Of a stretch of 64,000 bases of DNA, positions 55,336-64,000 are shown piece by piece. This DNA is from Cervus elaphus (Eukaryota > Chordata > Mammalia > Artiodactyla > Cervidae). The notes under the pieces were generated by a model that was not told the DNA's origin, did not search any database, and saw nothing but the letters and a program-made list of their open reading frames with translations. A program made the translations under genes and the position numbers. Numbering within the stretch: position 1 is the first letter of the stretch; the number at the start of each line of letters is the position of its first letter. The stretch lies in assembly GCF_910594005.1 (NCBI RefSeq), contig NC_057838.1, forward strand, positions 32,914,001 to 32,978,000, written 5' to 3'.

Positions 55336-56847
55336 CCCTGTACTCCCTAAAAACTTCAATTCCTAATTGGAGAAATGATCTGACAGCTGAGATTATTCCC
55401 TTCACCATGGGGCATATTCCCTGAAGAGATGTAAAAACTTCCAGTCTAGGGCATTTTATATGATCTCAGAATACAGACTGGACCCACAGCTAAGAGAACC
55501 CACACCACACCACATATTCCTCCCCGTCATTATCACCCCTTCAAATACAGAACAGGAGTTAAAACTAATGTAGTATAACAACAGCCACAGACCCACAGCA
55601 CTGAAAGGCAGACCAATCAACAATACTATACAAGAGAAAAGAGAAGGCAAGGAAGATGCAAAAAGACAAAAAAAAAAAAAAAAAGTGCAACATATCAACA
55701 GAAAAATCCATCACCCTAAAAATGAAGGGAAAAAGGTTACAAAGTTGTGTATGTGTACAGACACACACACACACATATACACATGCATCTACAGGTACAG
55801 GTATATGAATGAGTAAAATGGAACTCAACCCACAAAAGAATATAACCCAAAGAAGAGAACATTCCCACAAGTGCTTTACTCCATGGAAAACTATAATAAA
55901 AGCATCAAGTCAATAAGAACAAGACTCCCAAGAGGATATGAAAGAACCGAGAATGAGAAAAAAATGCAGAATAATGAAACAAATTGAAGACAAAAAGTAT
56001 TATCACTACAGGACCAATAAATAAGTTAGAAATAAATAACAATCATAAAAGATAACTGAAAAGTGGTTTTTTCTCTACAAAGGATCCAACTTAATTACCT
56101 GCTGTTGCTGACATAAATTAATCAATACATACAACCCAAGAAGTATAATACAACAGAGGAATGTTTTCCTGAAATAGGGATTTAAAAAAACCTGACTCTT
56201 TAAAAGAACATAGCCCATCCCACAGAGATTTTACAGAAAATCTTCAACACTGAATTCTCCTTTAGATTAACATATATTCCAAACAGAAAATGAATTCAGT
56301 TCTTATTATTCAGGGGAAAAAAAAATAATGGGCTGGGGAAAAAAGTCAGTCTAGCTGCACAATTTTCCACAAACGACACAATTTTCCACCACAAGTGGAA
56401 ATGCTGGTTTTATAAAAGAATGTTAACATTCTATCCTTCAAAAATGTAAGAATCACATAAAATAAAAAGTAGAAGTTTGGGGAGGGAAGATTGAAAGGTG
56501 CCCTCATTTATTTTCAGGGCACAAGATATAAAAGGGAATTTTGTCATTAACTTCAACCATTTAGTGTTTTTCCTATCCTAAGTTCTCAGTCTTAAAAAGA
56601 TCTTTCAGGAATAAATGAATCATCAACTTACTAAGTGCCAAGGTCTGGATCTGAGTATGAATGTACATATGCTACTAGTTGAGGGTTATCTCTACCCCAT
56701 CCCACCATTTTTCCCCCATCATTTTTTAGTTAAAACATTTGCTTCTAGAACATGTATATGAAAACTGGACATACTGTCAAGGAAATTAAATGGATATCAT
56801 ATAAATACAAATTTATTTATTAGCACAGTTTTGATTTATTGCTCTAG
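55336..56847. other. Unassigned A-rich DNA
   Basis: A-rich text (for example aaattgaagacaaaaag near 55981) may derive from an old L1 5' region, but this could not be confirmed. An A-run lies at 55670-55684 and a (CA)n at 55759-55790. No gene supported. Confidence 0.5.
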
Positions 56848-57045
56848 AGGAGGGGCTGGCAAACTTGATAAGGACCAGAAAGCACTTTTGTCTTCACAGT
56901 CACAATTATTCAGCTCTGCTATTACAACACAAAAACAGCCACAGACTTTAAGTACATGAACAAGTGTGACAGCTGAGTTACAATAGAACTCCATATATTA
57001 AAAGAGGAAGCAGGCAGAATGTAGCCCATGGGTGGGAACTGGTGC
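56848..57045 (+). mobile_element. hAT-type (Charlie) non-autonomous transposon fragment
   Basis: ggggctggcaaacttgataa, ggaccagaaagcacttttg, cacaattattcagctctgct, agccacagactttaagtaca and gtagcccatgggtggga resemble a common mammalian hAT MITE (ggttggcaaactttttctgtaaagggccaga... ; gcagccatagacaatac). The exact family is not named with confidence, and the terminal repeats are eroded. Confidence 0.6.
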
Positions 57046-58489
57046 ATCTTGCTCCAGACCTTAACTTTGTGCATATCATGCCAGAAAAAAAATGAAAAAA
57101 ATTTTTAAGTATTTTTAAAAGACATTCTGAACTTTTGTCTACATTTTGTGACAGATGTTTATTGATGAAGTATGTGTACTTAGTTAACATCTAAGGAGTT
57201 AAATGGCTGGCATCAGAAGAAGAAAAATTGATCTTTGTGGCTGAGCAGGTATTTCTGTCATTGCCAAGGTCTGATTAATGCATAACACACACACAGTACA
57301 CACTATTGGCAAGGAGGAAGTCAACAGGCAGAGAAAATGTTCTATGCTTAAATTTTCTTGTTCTGCCTTCAAATTTCAACTTTTATTTCAAGTTCTACTA
57401 TTCAAAACTAGAGAATACTTAAAATTAATGTATTTCTGTCCTTTTATATGTATCACTTTAGACAATAATGTATTAACAGTTTTATGTCCTAATTTTTTTA
57501 CATTGTATTATAAATAATTCTTATACAATTGAAACATTTATAAACATTATGATTTAAAATAAATGCATGAAGGTCTATCATATATTAGTTTTAAGATTTA
57601 TTTATTCATCTAGTATAGTTGGCTATTTGCTATTCTACTTTATCCCTATAACATAAGGTTTAAATTACCATCTTTTTACTTAAATCTTTTTGGTAGCTCT
57701 TATTTTTTAGAAAGTTGCTCAGTCGTGTCTGACTCTTTGTGCAATATACATCTTGAAATTCCTTTAAATTTTTATCTCTAGTATTATATATGAGGTTCCT
57801 ATAAAAATCTGCAGTTACATATGCTTATCTGATGATTAACATCAGATATCATTAAAAATATTTTAAAAATTGTTAAAAAACCATCTCGACTACAAATTAC
57901 TCTTGACTCCATCCAATACAAGCCGTCGATCACAGGGTTAAAACAAAGTTTAACTGTTGTTCTATGGCAAGAAATAATGCATTTATTTGTTTTAGGTTTG
58001 AGGCTACAGAAGTAAGCACCACAGCAAAATCTCAGAGCAGCGAAATTAATCATCATGGACATTTCATTGTCAGTGAACATAAATCAAAAGGCAAGCACAC
58101 TTCCTCCCTGAGTGATATGAAACCAGCATAAACATGGAGAGAGAAATCTGATGCTTGTCACTAGCTGATATGTATTTTTCACTCCTCCTATAAACAAGTA
58201 GGAGAAAGTTGCACAGGAATACCTTCTATCTTATGATTGATTTTTTCCACCAAGTATCACTCACACAGAGTAAAACTGGACCTGAAGCTTTTCCCCCAGC
58301 ATCCTGGTGTAGAAATGTCAAAAGATAAAATAATCTAAATATCAATATAAATTGCTCGAGAATCCAGGAATACATTCAACTTCAAATGATGATGGCCAAT
58401 TCAACTTGCTTAGACACACTATCAGTTTCAAACCAAATATGTAGGAGACCAAAGTTTACCATTTTTTGCGTAGTTGCAAATACTAGAAA
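57046..58489. other. Unassigned AT-rich DNA
   Basis: No gene recognised. Contains a 29-bp BovA-tail scrap (57713-57741). Confidence 0.55.
57713..57741 (-). mobile_element. BovA/BovB tail scrap
   Basis: gttgctcagtcgtgtctgac and tctttgtg match the terminal ~30 bases shared by BovA SINEs and BovB in reverse complement. Probably an extremely 5'-truncated insertion; no clear flanking duplication. Confidence 0.7.
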
Positions 58490-58740
58490 TGGTGCAGAAA
58501 CTTTCTCACAGACCTAGATTAGAATTCCATCTCTGCTAGCTATTGCTGTGTGATTTGGGACAAGTAACCTATGGGGTCGCACAGAGTTGGACACAACTCA
58601 AGTGACTTAGCAGCAGCAGCAACCTATTCAAATCTGTTTCCTTCATGGCTAAATGGGGGAAGTAATACCTATCTCATAGGCTGTAATTAAGGATAAGTAA
58701 AATAATATACTCCGAAGTGACTACTATGAGTCCGAGAAAA
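58490..58740 (+). mobile_element. MIR SINE interrupted by a 48-bp insert
   Basis: attccatctctgctagctat, tgctgtgtgatttgggacaa and gtaacct, then after the insert attcaaatctgtttccttca, tggctaaatgggggaagtaa, tacctatctcataggctgt: the plus-strand MIR order. Confidence 0.82.
58573..58620 (+). mobile_element. 48-bp BovB/BovA 3'-tail insertion
   Basis: ggggtcgcacagagttggac, acaactcaagtgacttag and (CAG)n/AGC repeats are the terminal 48 bases of a BovB/BovA-type element. The flanks AACCTAT at 58566-58572 and 58621-58627 are a 7-bp duplication of MIR sequence, showing a genuine retro-insertion truncated to its tail. Confidence 0.85.
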
Positions 58741-59350
58741 TAAATCTCAGTCAATATCGGTTTAATCAGAAGCTCTCCCAAGAGTCAAAGGATCAAAAAC
58801 TTGTATCCACCTCAATAATTTCATGTAACTCACTGAAAGCAAAAGTAAACTTTGCTTTTATATTTCACTAGCTTAAACTGGCTTAGAACTTATTCTAAAT
58901 TATAAGAGCCCTAATTAGGATGCTTCTGTAGCTCTCTTTAATTACCTTCAACACAGAACTAGATAAATAACTTTAAAGCCTCATAAGCAAATTTATGCTT
59001 AAGGACAGCCCTGATCAAAGGGAATTTTCCTAGGAGCTGCCAAACCTCACATTTTTCAACCTGTGTGTATAAAACCCAGACATCATTTCATTGTACACAT
59101 TTTATAAGCTTTACTATTGTTTCTTTCACTTTTATTAAAGAAGAAAAATGATTACAATCCCCATAAAGAGTATATTAAGAGCTCCCTAGAGTAAGCAGAC
59201 ATAGCACTGTCTGAGATACTTAATGAATTCATCAGAGTTGGGTATTATGTACATATATTATGGAATTTTAAAAAATGGATGCTGTTGACTTGAGAACAGT
59301 GCTTTAGTGGAGAAAATTTCCATTTGAACTACTTGAAAAGCAGATACTAA
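58741..59350. other. Unassigned AT-rich DNA
   Basis: No gene or repeat family recognised. Confidence 0.6.
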
Positions 59351-59660
59351 GGGGCTTCCCTAGTGGCCAATGCTGGAGACAGGGGTTCGATCCCTAGTTG
59401 AGGAAGATCCCACATGCCATGGAGCAACCAAGCCTGCACATTGCAACTATTGTGCTCTAGAGCCAGGGAACAGCAACTACTGAAGCCCGAATGCTCTAAA
59501 GCCCATGCTCCACAAAAGAGAAGCCACAGCAATGAGGAGCCTGCTCATCACAACTTAGAAAGTAGCCCCCGCTCACTGCCACTAGAGAAAAGTCTGTGCA
59601 ACAACAAAGACCCAGCACAGCAATAAATAAATAAAATTTAAAATTATTTTTAAAAAGGCT
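59351..59660 (+). mobile_element. CHR-2-type SINE, long form with internal deletion
   Basis: Head ggggcttccctagtggccaa has lost the usual segment before atgctggagacaggggttcg. The body catgccatggagcaaccaag, attgtgctctagagccaggg, aagagaagccacagcaatga and actgccactagagaaaagtc is complete, and the tail is aataaataaataaaa. Confidence 0.93.
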
Positions 59661-60081
59661 TGAAGAACTTGCATATATTTTTAAAAGATAAAATAAAAAT
59701 AGACCTTACAATATCTTCCTGACAGGTAAGCAAGATGATAGGGAATCTATTGAAGCCCATTATGCAAATTCACTGCTGGACTTTATGAGTCGAAAATAGG
59801 TCAGGTGGCTGCAGAATATGGGAGCAGAAGATAGTTCTAACCTGCTTACAATCACTGCTATTCACTGTCACACAGGAAGAATCCCTATGTGAATTAACCA
59901 CAGCTCCCCTTTATAATTGTATGGACATCTTAGGAACAAGTTCTTCCAGAAGTAGAGCCTGGGTCACTGATTTAAGTAGAGTGATCTGTTAAGAAAACAG
60001 TCTCAGAAGAAACCAGTAAGGCAGGGAGGAAAGGAGGTTAGAAACAGAAGACAGGCAAGAAGTGTGACCTTCAGGTAAAAA
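59661..60081. other. Unassigned non-coding DNA
   Basis: No gene or repeat family recognised. Confidence 0.6.
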
Positions 60082-60223
60082 GATGGTTGGACGGCATCAC
60101 TGACTTGATGGACATGAGTTTGAGCAAATTCCAGGAGTTGATGATGGACAGGGAAGCCTGGTGTGCTGCAGTCCATGGGGTCACAAAGAGTTGGACACAA
60201 CTGAGCAACTGAACTGAACTGAA
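60082..60223 (+). mobile_element. BovB LINE 3' tail
   Basis: ttggacggcatcactgactt, gatggacatgagtttgagca, gacagggaagcctggtgtgc, gtcacaaagagttggacaca and actgagcaactgaactgaac give the last ~140 bases of BovB. Confidence 0.92.
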
Positions 60224-60499
60224 AATGGACTGGTAACTGATACCTCAGAGCCTGTCCCTCTGGAGTCCACGGAGCTGGGCTTTTGTGCTAACACATTAGA
60301 AAGTGGAGGAGGAGAGAGGTGAATAATCAAACATCTCTGATTCTCCCCAAGAGACGTGGGGACTGCAGGACCCAAGAACTCTTCTCTGAAGTTCACAAGT
60401 ATTTGCTTTAGCACCAAAATGTGCAGAAACTGGGAAAAAGATTCCAGGAGATGCAGGAGGGAGAGTCTAATTCTTAAATCTAAAAATAAATTGTGTTTT
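60224..60499. other. Unassigned non-coding DNA
   Basis: No gene recognised. Confidence 0.55.
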
Positions 60500-60643
60500 C
60501 ATTTACTTCTTTGTTTGTTTGCTGTACCACAAGGCATCTAGGATCTAGTTCCCTGACCAGGGATTGAACTGATGCCCCCTGCAGTGGAAGCACAGAGTCT
60601 TAATCACAGGACCACTAAACCCGTGGACCACCAGGAAAGTCCT
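60500..60643 (-). mobile_element. CHR-2-type tRNA-derived SINE
   Basis: Tail-side text tgtttgtttgctgtaccaca, body ggatctagttccctgaccag, gggattgaactgatgccccc, and the head at right, where a short internal duplication gives two copies of the GGACCAC motif before caggaaagtcc. Confidence 0.88.
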
Positions 60644-61549
60644 TGAAAATCATTTTAGAAAAGTGTTTAGATCATAAAAATATGGCTTCCCAATGGTAAA
60701 GTTTCTCTTCTTTCCTTGAAGTTATTTCTCTTTGTCATTTTCACCAAGTCATTCAGTATGTTTATTATTTACCTAGGAAAATTGAGGCCCCTTCCCTATC
60801 GTAATGAGTTTAGTGGATGAAAGCAAGGGGATTAACTTGCTGTTCACTGATCTATTCCCTGGTCACACAGTGATTCAAGTTGATCCCAATTCCCCACAAA
60901 AGGAGGGGAAGCTGTTTTGAGCAAATATGCACAACTCCTTAGGACAAAATCCAAAATGCATTTCCTATAGATAATGAATCAGTGACCTTAGATGGCGTCT
61001 TAATCTGTAGACAAGTAGTTTCATTCCAAAGAGAGTAACTCATCAGCAGGAATTTAAAGTAGGAGAGCAGACCTTTCTGAAAAGCCATCAATATTTATGT
61101 GATGATGTTCCAAGCCCTCACCAACATCACCTCTATAAATCCCAAATAACTCCATGCTCCTCTCTGCCAGTTGCAATATTCCTCTAATAATGACCAGTTG
61201 AGGCAAAAGTTACCATTTATTTGTGGATCCTTGGTTGAACTGAAGAAATCACCTACCTAGTTCCCCAACAAACTTTTTCACTCAGCAAGTGAAATAGTAC
61301 TCCCACCTTTTATTGTCTGTACAACTGAGCACTAACACACATTGTTTTCATATGTAATTGTGTCATGTCTCTGCAAAGCACAGATACTCTTGGTGAATGG
61401 AGACGGCTTTATTATCTCTTTCAACATCAAAAATACGAACCAAAATTGATTGAGAACATCTGCTCTTTCAATCAACATTTTTAGGATCTTCTTTTAGGAT
61501 CTTCTCAAGTTACTACTTTGCTATTTTGAGGGATATATATATTTCTTGA
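60644..61549. other. Unassigned non-coding DNA
   Basis: No gene recognised. Weak MIR-like words at 60775-60880 are not strong enough to call. Confidence 0.55.
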
Positions 61550-62303
61550 GTTGTTGTTGTTCAGTCATTAAGTCATGTCTGACTATTTGCAACCCCATGA
61601 ACTGCAGCACGCCAGGCTTTTCTGTCCATCCCTATTCTCCCTGAGTTTTGTCAAACTTATATCGATTAAGTCAGTAATGCCATCCAACCATCTCATCCTC
61701 TGTTGCCCCTTCTTCTCTTGCCCTCAATTTTCAAATGAGTCAGGTCTTTGCACCAATGGCCAAAGTATTTGAGCTTCAGCATCAATCCTGCCAGTGAATA
61801 TTTAGGGTTGATGTCCTTTAGGATTGACTGGTTTGATTTCCAGAAAGTCTTCTCCAATACCACAGTTCAAAAGCATTGCTTCTTCAGTGCTCAATCTTGT
61901 TTATGCCCCAACTCTCACATTCATACATGACTACTGGAAAAACTATAGCTTCAACTGTATGGACCTTTGTTGACAAAGCTATATCTCTGCTTTTTAATAA
62001 ACTGTCTGGGTTTGTCATAGATTTTCTTCCAAGGAGTAAGTGTCTTTTAATTTTGTGGCTGCAGTCACAATTTGCATTGATTTTGGAGCCCAAGAAAGTG
62101 AAATCTGACACTGTTCCCACATTTTCCCCATCTATTTGCCAGGAAGTGACAGAACCAGATTCCATGATCTTAGTTTTTTGAATGCTGAGTTTGTAGCCAG
62201 TTTTTTCACTCTCCACTTTCACATTCATCAAGAGGCTCTTAACTTCCTCTTCACTTGCTGCCATTAAAGTGGGATTATCTGTGTGTTTGGAGTTGCTGAT
62301 ATT
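61550..62303 (-). mobile_element. Older BovB LINE, 5'-truncated
   Basis: 3' terminus at left (ttcagtcattaagtcatgtc), then tggccaaagtatttgagctt, ccacagttcaaaagcattgc, catacatgactactggaaaa, gcttttttaataaactgtctg-like text at 61990, and ggctgcagtcacaatttgca, up to gtttggagttgctgatattt at the right. More diverged than the 35 and 44 kb copies. It meets L1 3'-end sequence at about 62304. Confidence 0.92.
61884..62280 (-). pseudogene. BovB reverse-transcriptase tail fragment
   Basis: The frame reads LMAASEEEVKSLLMNVKVES, YKLSIQKTKIMESG, FTFLGSKINANCDCSHKIKR, SRDIALSTKVHTVEAIVFPV and MYECESW: the same region as the other BovB copies, with many substitutions. The upstream part of the open frame (to 62447) runs into flanking L1 by chance. 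No catalytic residues are retained. Confidence 0.8.
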
Positions 62304-62560
62304 TTGAGGGGGGAGTATAATTGCTTTATAATGTTGTTTTGGTTTCTGCTGTACAATGAGGTGAATCCGCTGTGTATACATAAATCTTCTCCCTCTCGGA
62401 GCTCCCTCCCACCACCCATCCCATCCCTCTAGGTCATCAGAGAGCACCGAGCTGAACTGCCTGTGCTATACACTAGCTATCTGTTTTACACATGGTGGTG
62501 TATCTATGTCACTCCTAATCTCCCGATTTGTCACACCCTCCTCTTCCCTTCCCATGTCCT
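62304..62560 (-). mobile_element. Artiodactyl L1 3' end
   Basis: gggagtataattgctttata, atgttgttttggtttctgct, acccatcccatccctctagg, tcatcagagagcaccgagct and ctatctgttttacacatggt are reverse-complement artiodactyl L1 3' UTR. The T tail that should precede it is missing, consistent with the BovB having landed at this end. Confidence 0.88.
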
Positions 62561-63875
62561 ACTTTGAGTAATGCTCTTATAATTTCCCATGTTACAATTC
62601 CTTCCTTCATACATTTTCATTACTGTACTTTTTACCTGTCTTCCCAAATATCTTGTGTAGTAGACCTAATATTTTGACAAACTCACAACTATTTTCTACC
62701 ATAAAAATAAGCCTATATTTTCTTTGGGGTTGGGACAAAGAGGCCTGCTTTGAATGCTTTGCAAATATCCCCATTCTTCAAAGCAAAACTTTAACTTGTC
62801 AAGGTCCTATAAGAAGAAAACATGGAGTGAGTTGGGGCAGACCCAAAATACTTTCTTCAGAGACTTAAACCAACAGCTAACAATGAGTGTAATGAGAATA
62901 GCAGAAAACCACAGGGATCAGGTTAGGCTATGACACTGAGCCACACTTTTTGAATATGTTTACAACATATTCTTATTATATGTATGTTTCAGTGAAATGC
63001 AGGCTTTTAATAAAATGGAGCCAAACATTTCATAAAAAGTTAGGGAGCTGATAACTAAAGTATGCAATTTTCTAAATTGCTGTAATTGAAGTTATTGTTA
63101 GGTTTCAAGAGAGATGACTTCAGGAGATCCCTAATTGGTCCCCAAGGAAGCCAAGATTTCAGCAGATAATAAATGCTCCCATTAACACATGCTCCCTACA
63201 AATCCCCAGAGAAAACTGCTCGTTTCCAGGTTAGTGAAGATGCCAAACCTTTCAGTGCTCTGTGTTCCTGATGGTGAGTTGATTCAGAAGAGAAGGTTCA
63301 CATATACTTGTTCCTAGAAGAACGCCACAGGTTCTTCTAGGTGTTTGGTGAATAGGTGGAGGAGACAACCAACAATTCATGACATGACATTCAGGAAGCT
63401 TTCCCGGGGCATCAGAGACACTGACAGCTATATAGTTATGTTGTTTACAAAGATGTGTCATAAGTAATTAAATTGCTGTACTAACATAAGTTCTATATAG
63501 CTGATTGCCGAAGAAGCCAGGCACAGAAAACAGAAGCCTGGTTGTACATATCCTGCTCAGGGTTAATGACTTCATTGAACAGAGATTGTGTTTGCCTCTG
63601 TGAACTTGCCTGGACACGTACGGCCAAAGATGTCTACACATAAAACCACCATAAAACCAAACTCTAACCCACATCCCACATGCCATGATCAAGAGTCCAT
63701 TAGTAGGGCCAGAGAGATCTGGATAGGTAAACTCAGAGATGAAATGAGTGGGAAAAATGTGGTTGATAGAAAACCCATGGATAGAATATACTTTTCTGTA
63801 ATTATATTAGGATACTTCTTGTGGTGACACAAAATGACCACATATTTAGAGGAAGACAAGAAAATAAAAATAAAT
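62561..63875. other. Unassigned non-coding DNA
   Basis: No gene or repeat family recognised. Frames are below 100 codons. Confidence 0.55.
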
Positions 63876-64000
63876 GGAGAGGGGGTGGTCCTAAGATGGC
63901 AGAGGAATAAGATGGGGAGACCACTTTCTCCCCCAAAATTCATCAAAAGACCATTTGAATGCTGAGCAACTTCCACAGAACAACTTCTGAATGCTGGCAG
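63876..64000 (+). mobile_element. 5' end of another L1, continuing past the window
   Basis: ggagagggggtggtcctaag, atggcagaggaataagatgg, gagaccactttctcccccaa, aattcatcaaaagaccattt and gaatgctgagcaacttccac match the start of an artiodactyl L1 5' UTR of a type different from the 26-32 kb copy. Its 5' end is present, so the element may be full length beyond the edge. Confidence 0.8.
63893..63900 (+). promoter_or_regulatory. YY1-like site at L1 5' end
   Basis: AAGATGGC about 17 bases after the inferred L1 start, the position expected for the YY1 site of mammalian L1 promoters. Motif-only call. Confidence 0.5.

Noticed and set aside
60740..60880. MIR-like words (aaaattgaggcccc, ggtcacacagtgattc)
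   Set aside because: Order is suggestive but the spacing is wrong and similarity too weak to call by eye.
1..64000. CRISPR array, prokaryotic operon or phage system
   Set aside because: No spaced direct repeats, no dense long open frames and no ribosome-binding-site pattern; repeat content is that of a ruminant nuclear genome.

Overview
This window looks like nuclear chromosomal DNA from a pecoran ruminant, most likely a bovid (cattle, buffalo, sheep or goat group). The evidence is the repeat set: BovB (RTE-type) LINE fragments, Bov-tA/BovA SINEs, artiodactyl CHR-2-type tRNA-derived SINEs and ruminant L1, on a background of ancient mammalian repeats (L1M, L2, MIR, MER5A, MaLR-like LTRs, a mariner scrap). 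Species cannot be fixed by eye. No host protein-coding gene, exon, rRNA or tRNA gene could be supported on either strand. The long open frames all belong to retrotransposons. The rest of the sequence is AT-rich, non-coding, and either intergenic or deep intronic.

Layout. 0-13 kb: ancient L1 remnants (530-1258, 2776-4578, 7735-8160, 8890-10082, probably 10135-11330) carrying younger SINE and L1 insertions, plus a small L1/BovB chimeric insert at 6841-6979. 13-26 kb: a SINE split by a 5'-truncated L1 (14426-15140), a BovB tail, MER5A, two LTR relics, MIR and L2, then mostly unassigned DNA. 26.8-32.6 kb: the dominant feature, a full-length but dead L1 on the minus strand with both ends, ORF1 and ORF2, inserted in or beside the A-rich tail of an older truncated L1 (32641-33062). 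33-47 kb: BovB fragments at 35342-36101, 42666-43020 and 44396-45347, CHR-2 SINEs, several MIRs and an LTR. 47.7-54.7 kb: plus-strand ancient L1 sequence hosting at least six later insertions, including two SINEs in tandem with overlapping target-site duplications (48607-49206). 55-64 kb: sparse relics, a hAT fragment, an old BovB/L1 junction at 61.5-62.6 kb, and at the right edge (63876 to the end) the 5' terminus of another L1 running out of the window.

Nothing here forms a pathway. Elements are related only as insertion and host, or as autonomous LINE and dependent SINE: Bov-tA/BovA share 3' sequence with BovB, and L1-type endonuclease sites and A-rich tails appear at several insertions. 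Target-site duplications readable by eye date many events relative to one another.

I found no new biological system. The observations most worth checking are a single insertion joining an L1 3' end to 30 bases of BovB (6832-6988), a perfect 14-bp hairpin that appears to have been created inside a MIR (8695-8726), an unusually long target-site duplication (26031-26320), and a 48-bp retro-insertion into a MIR (58566-58627).
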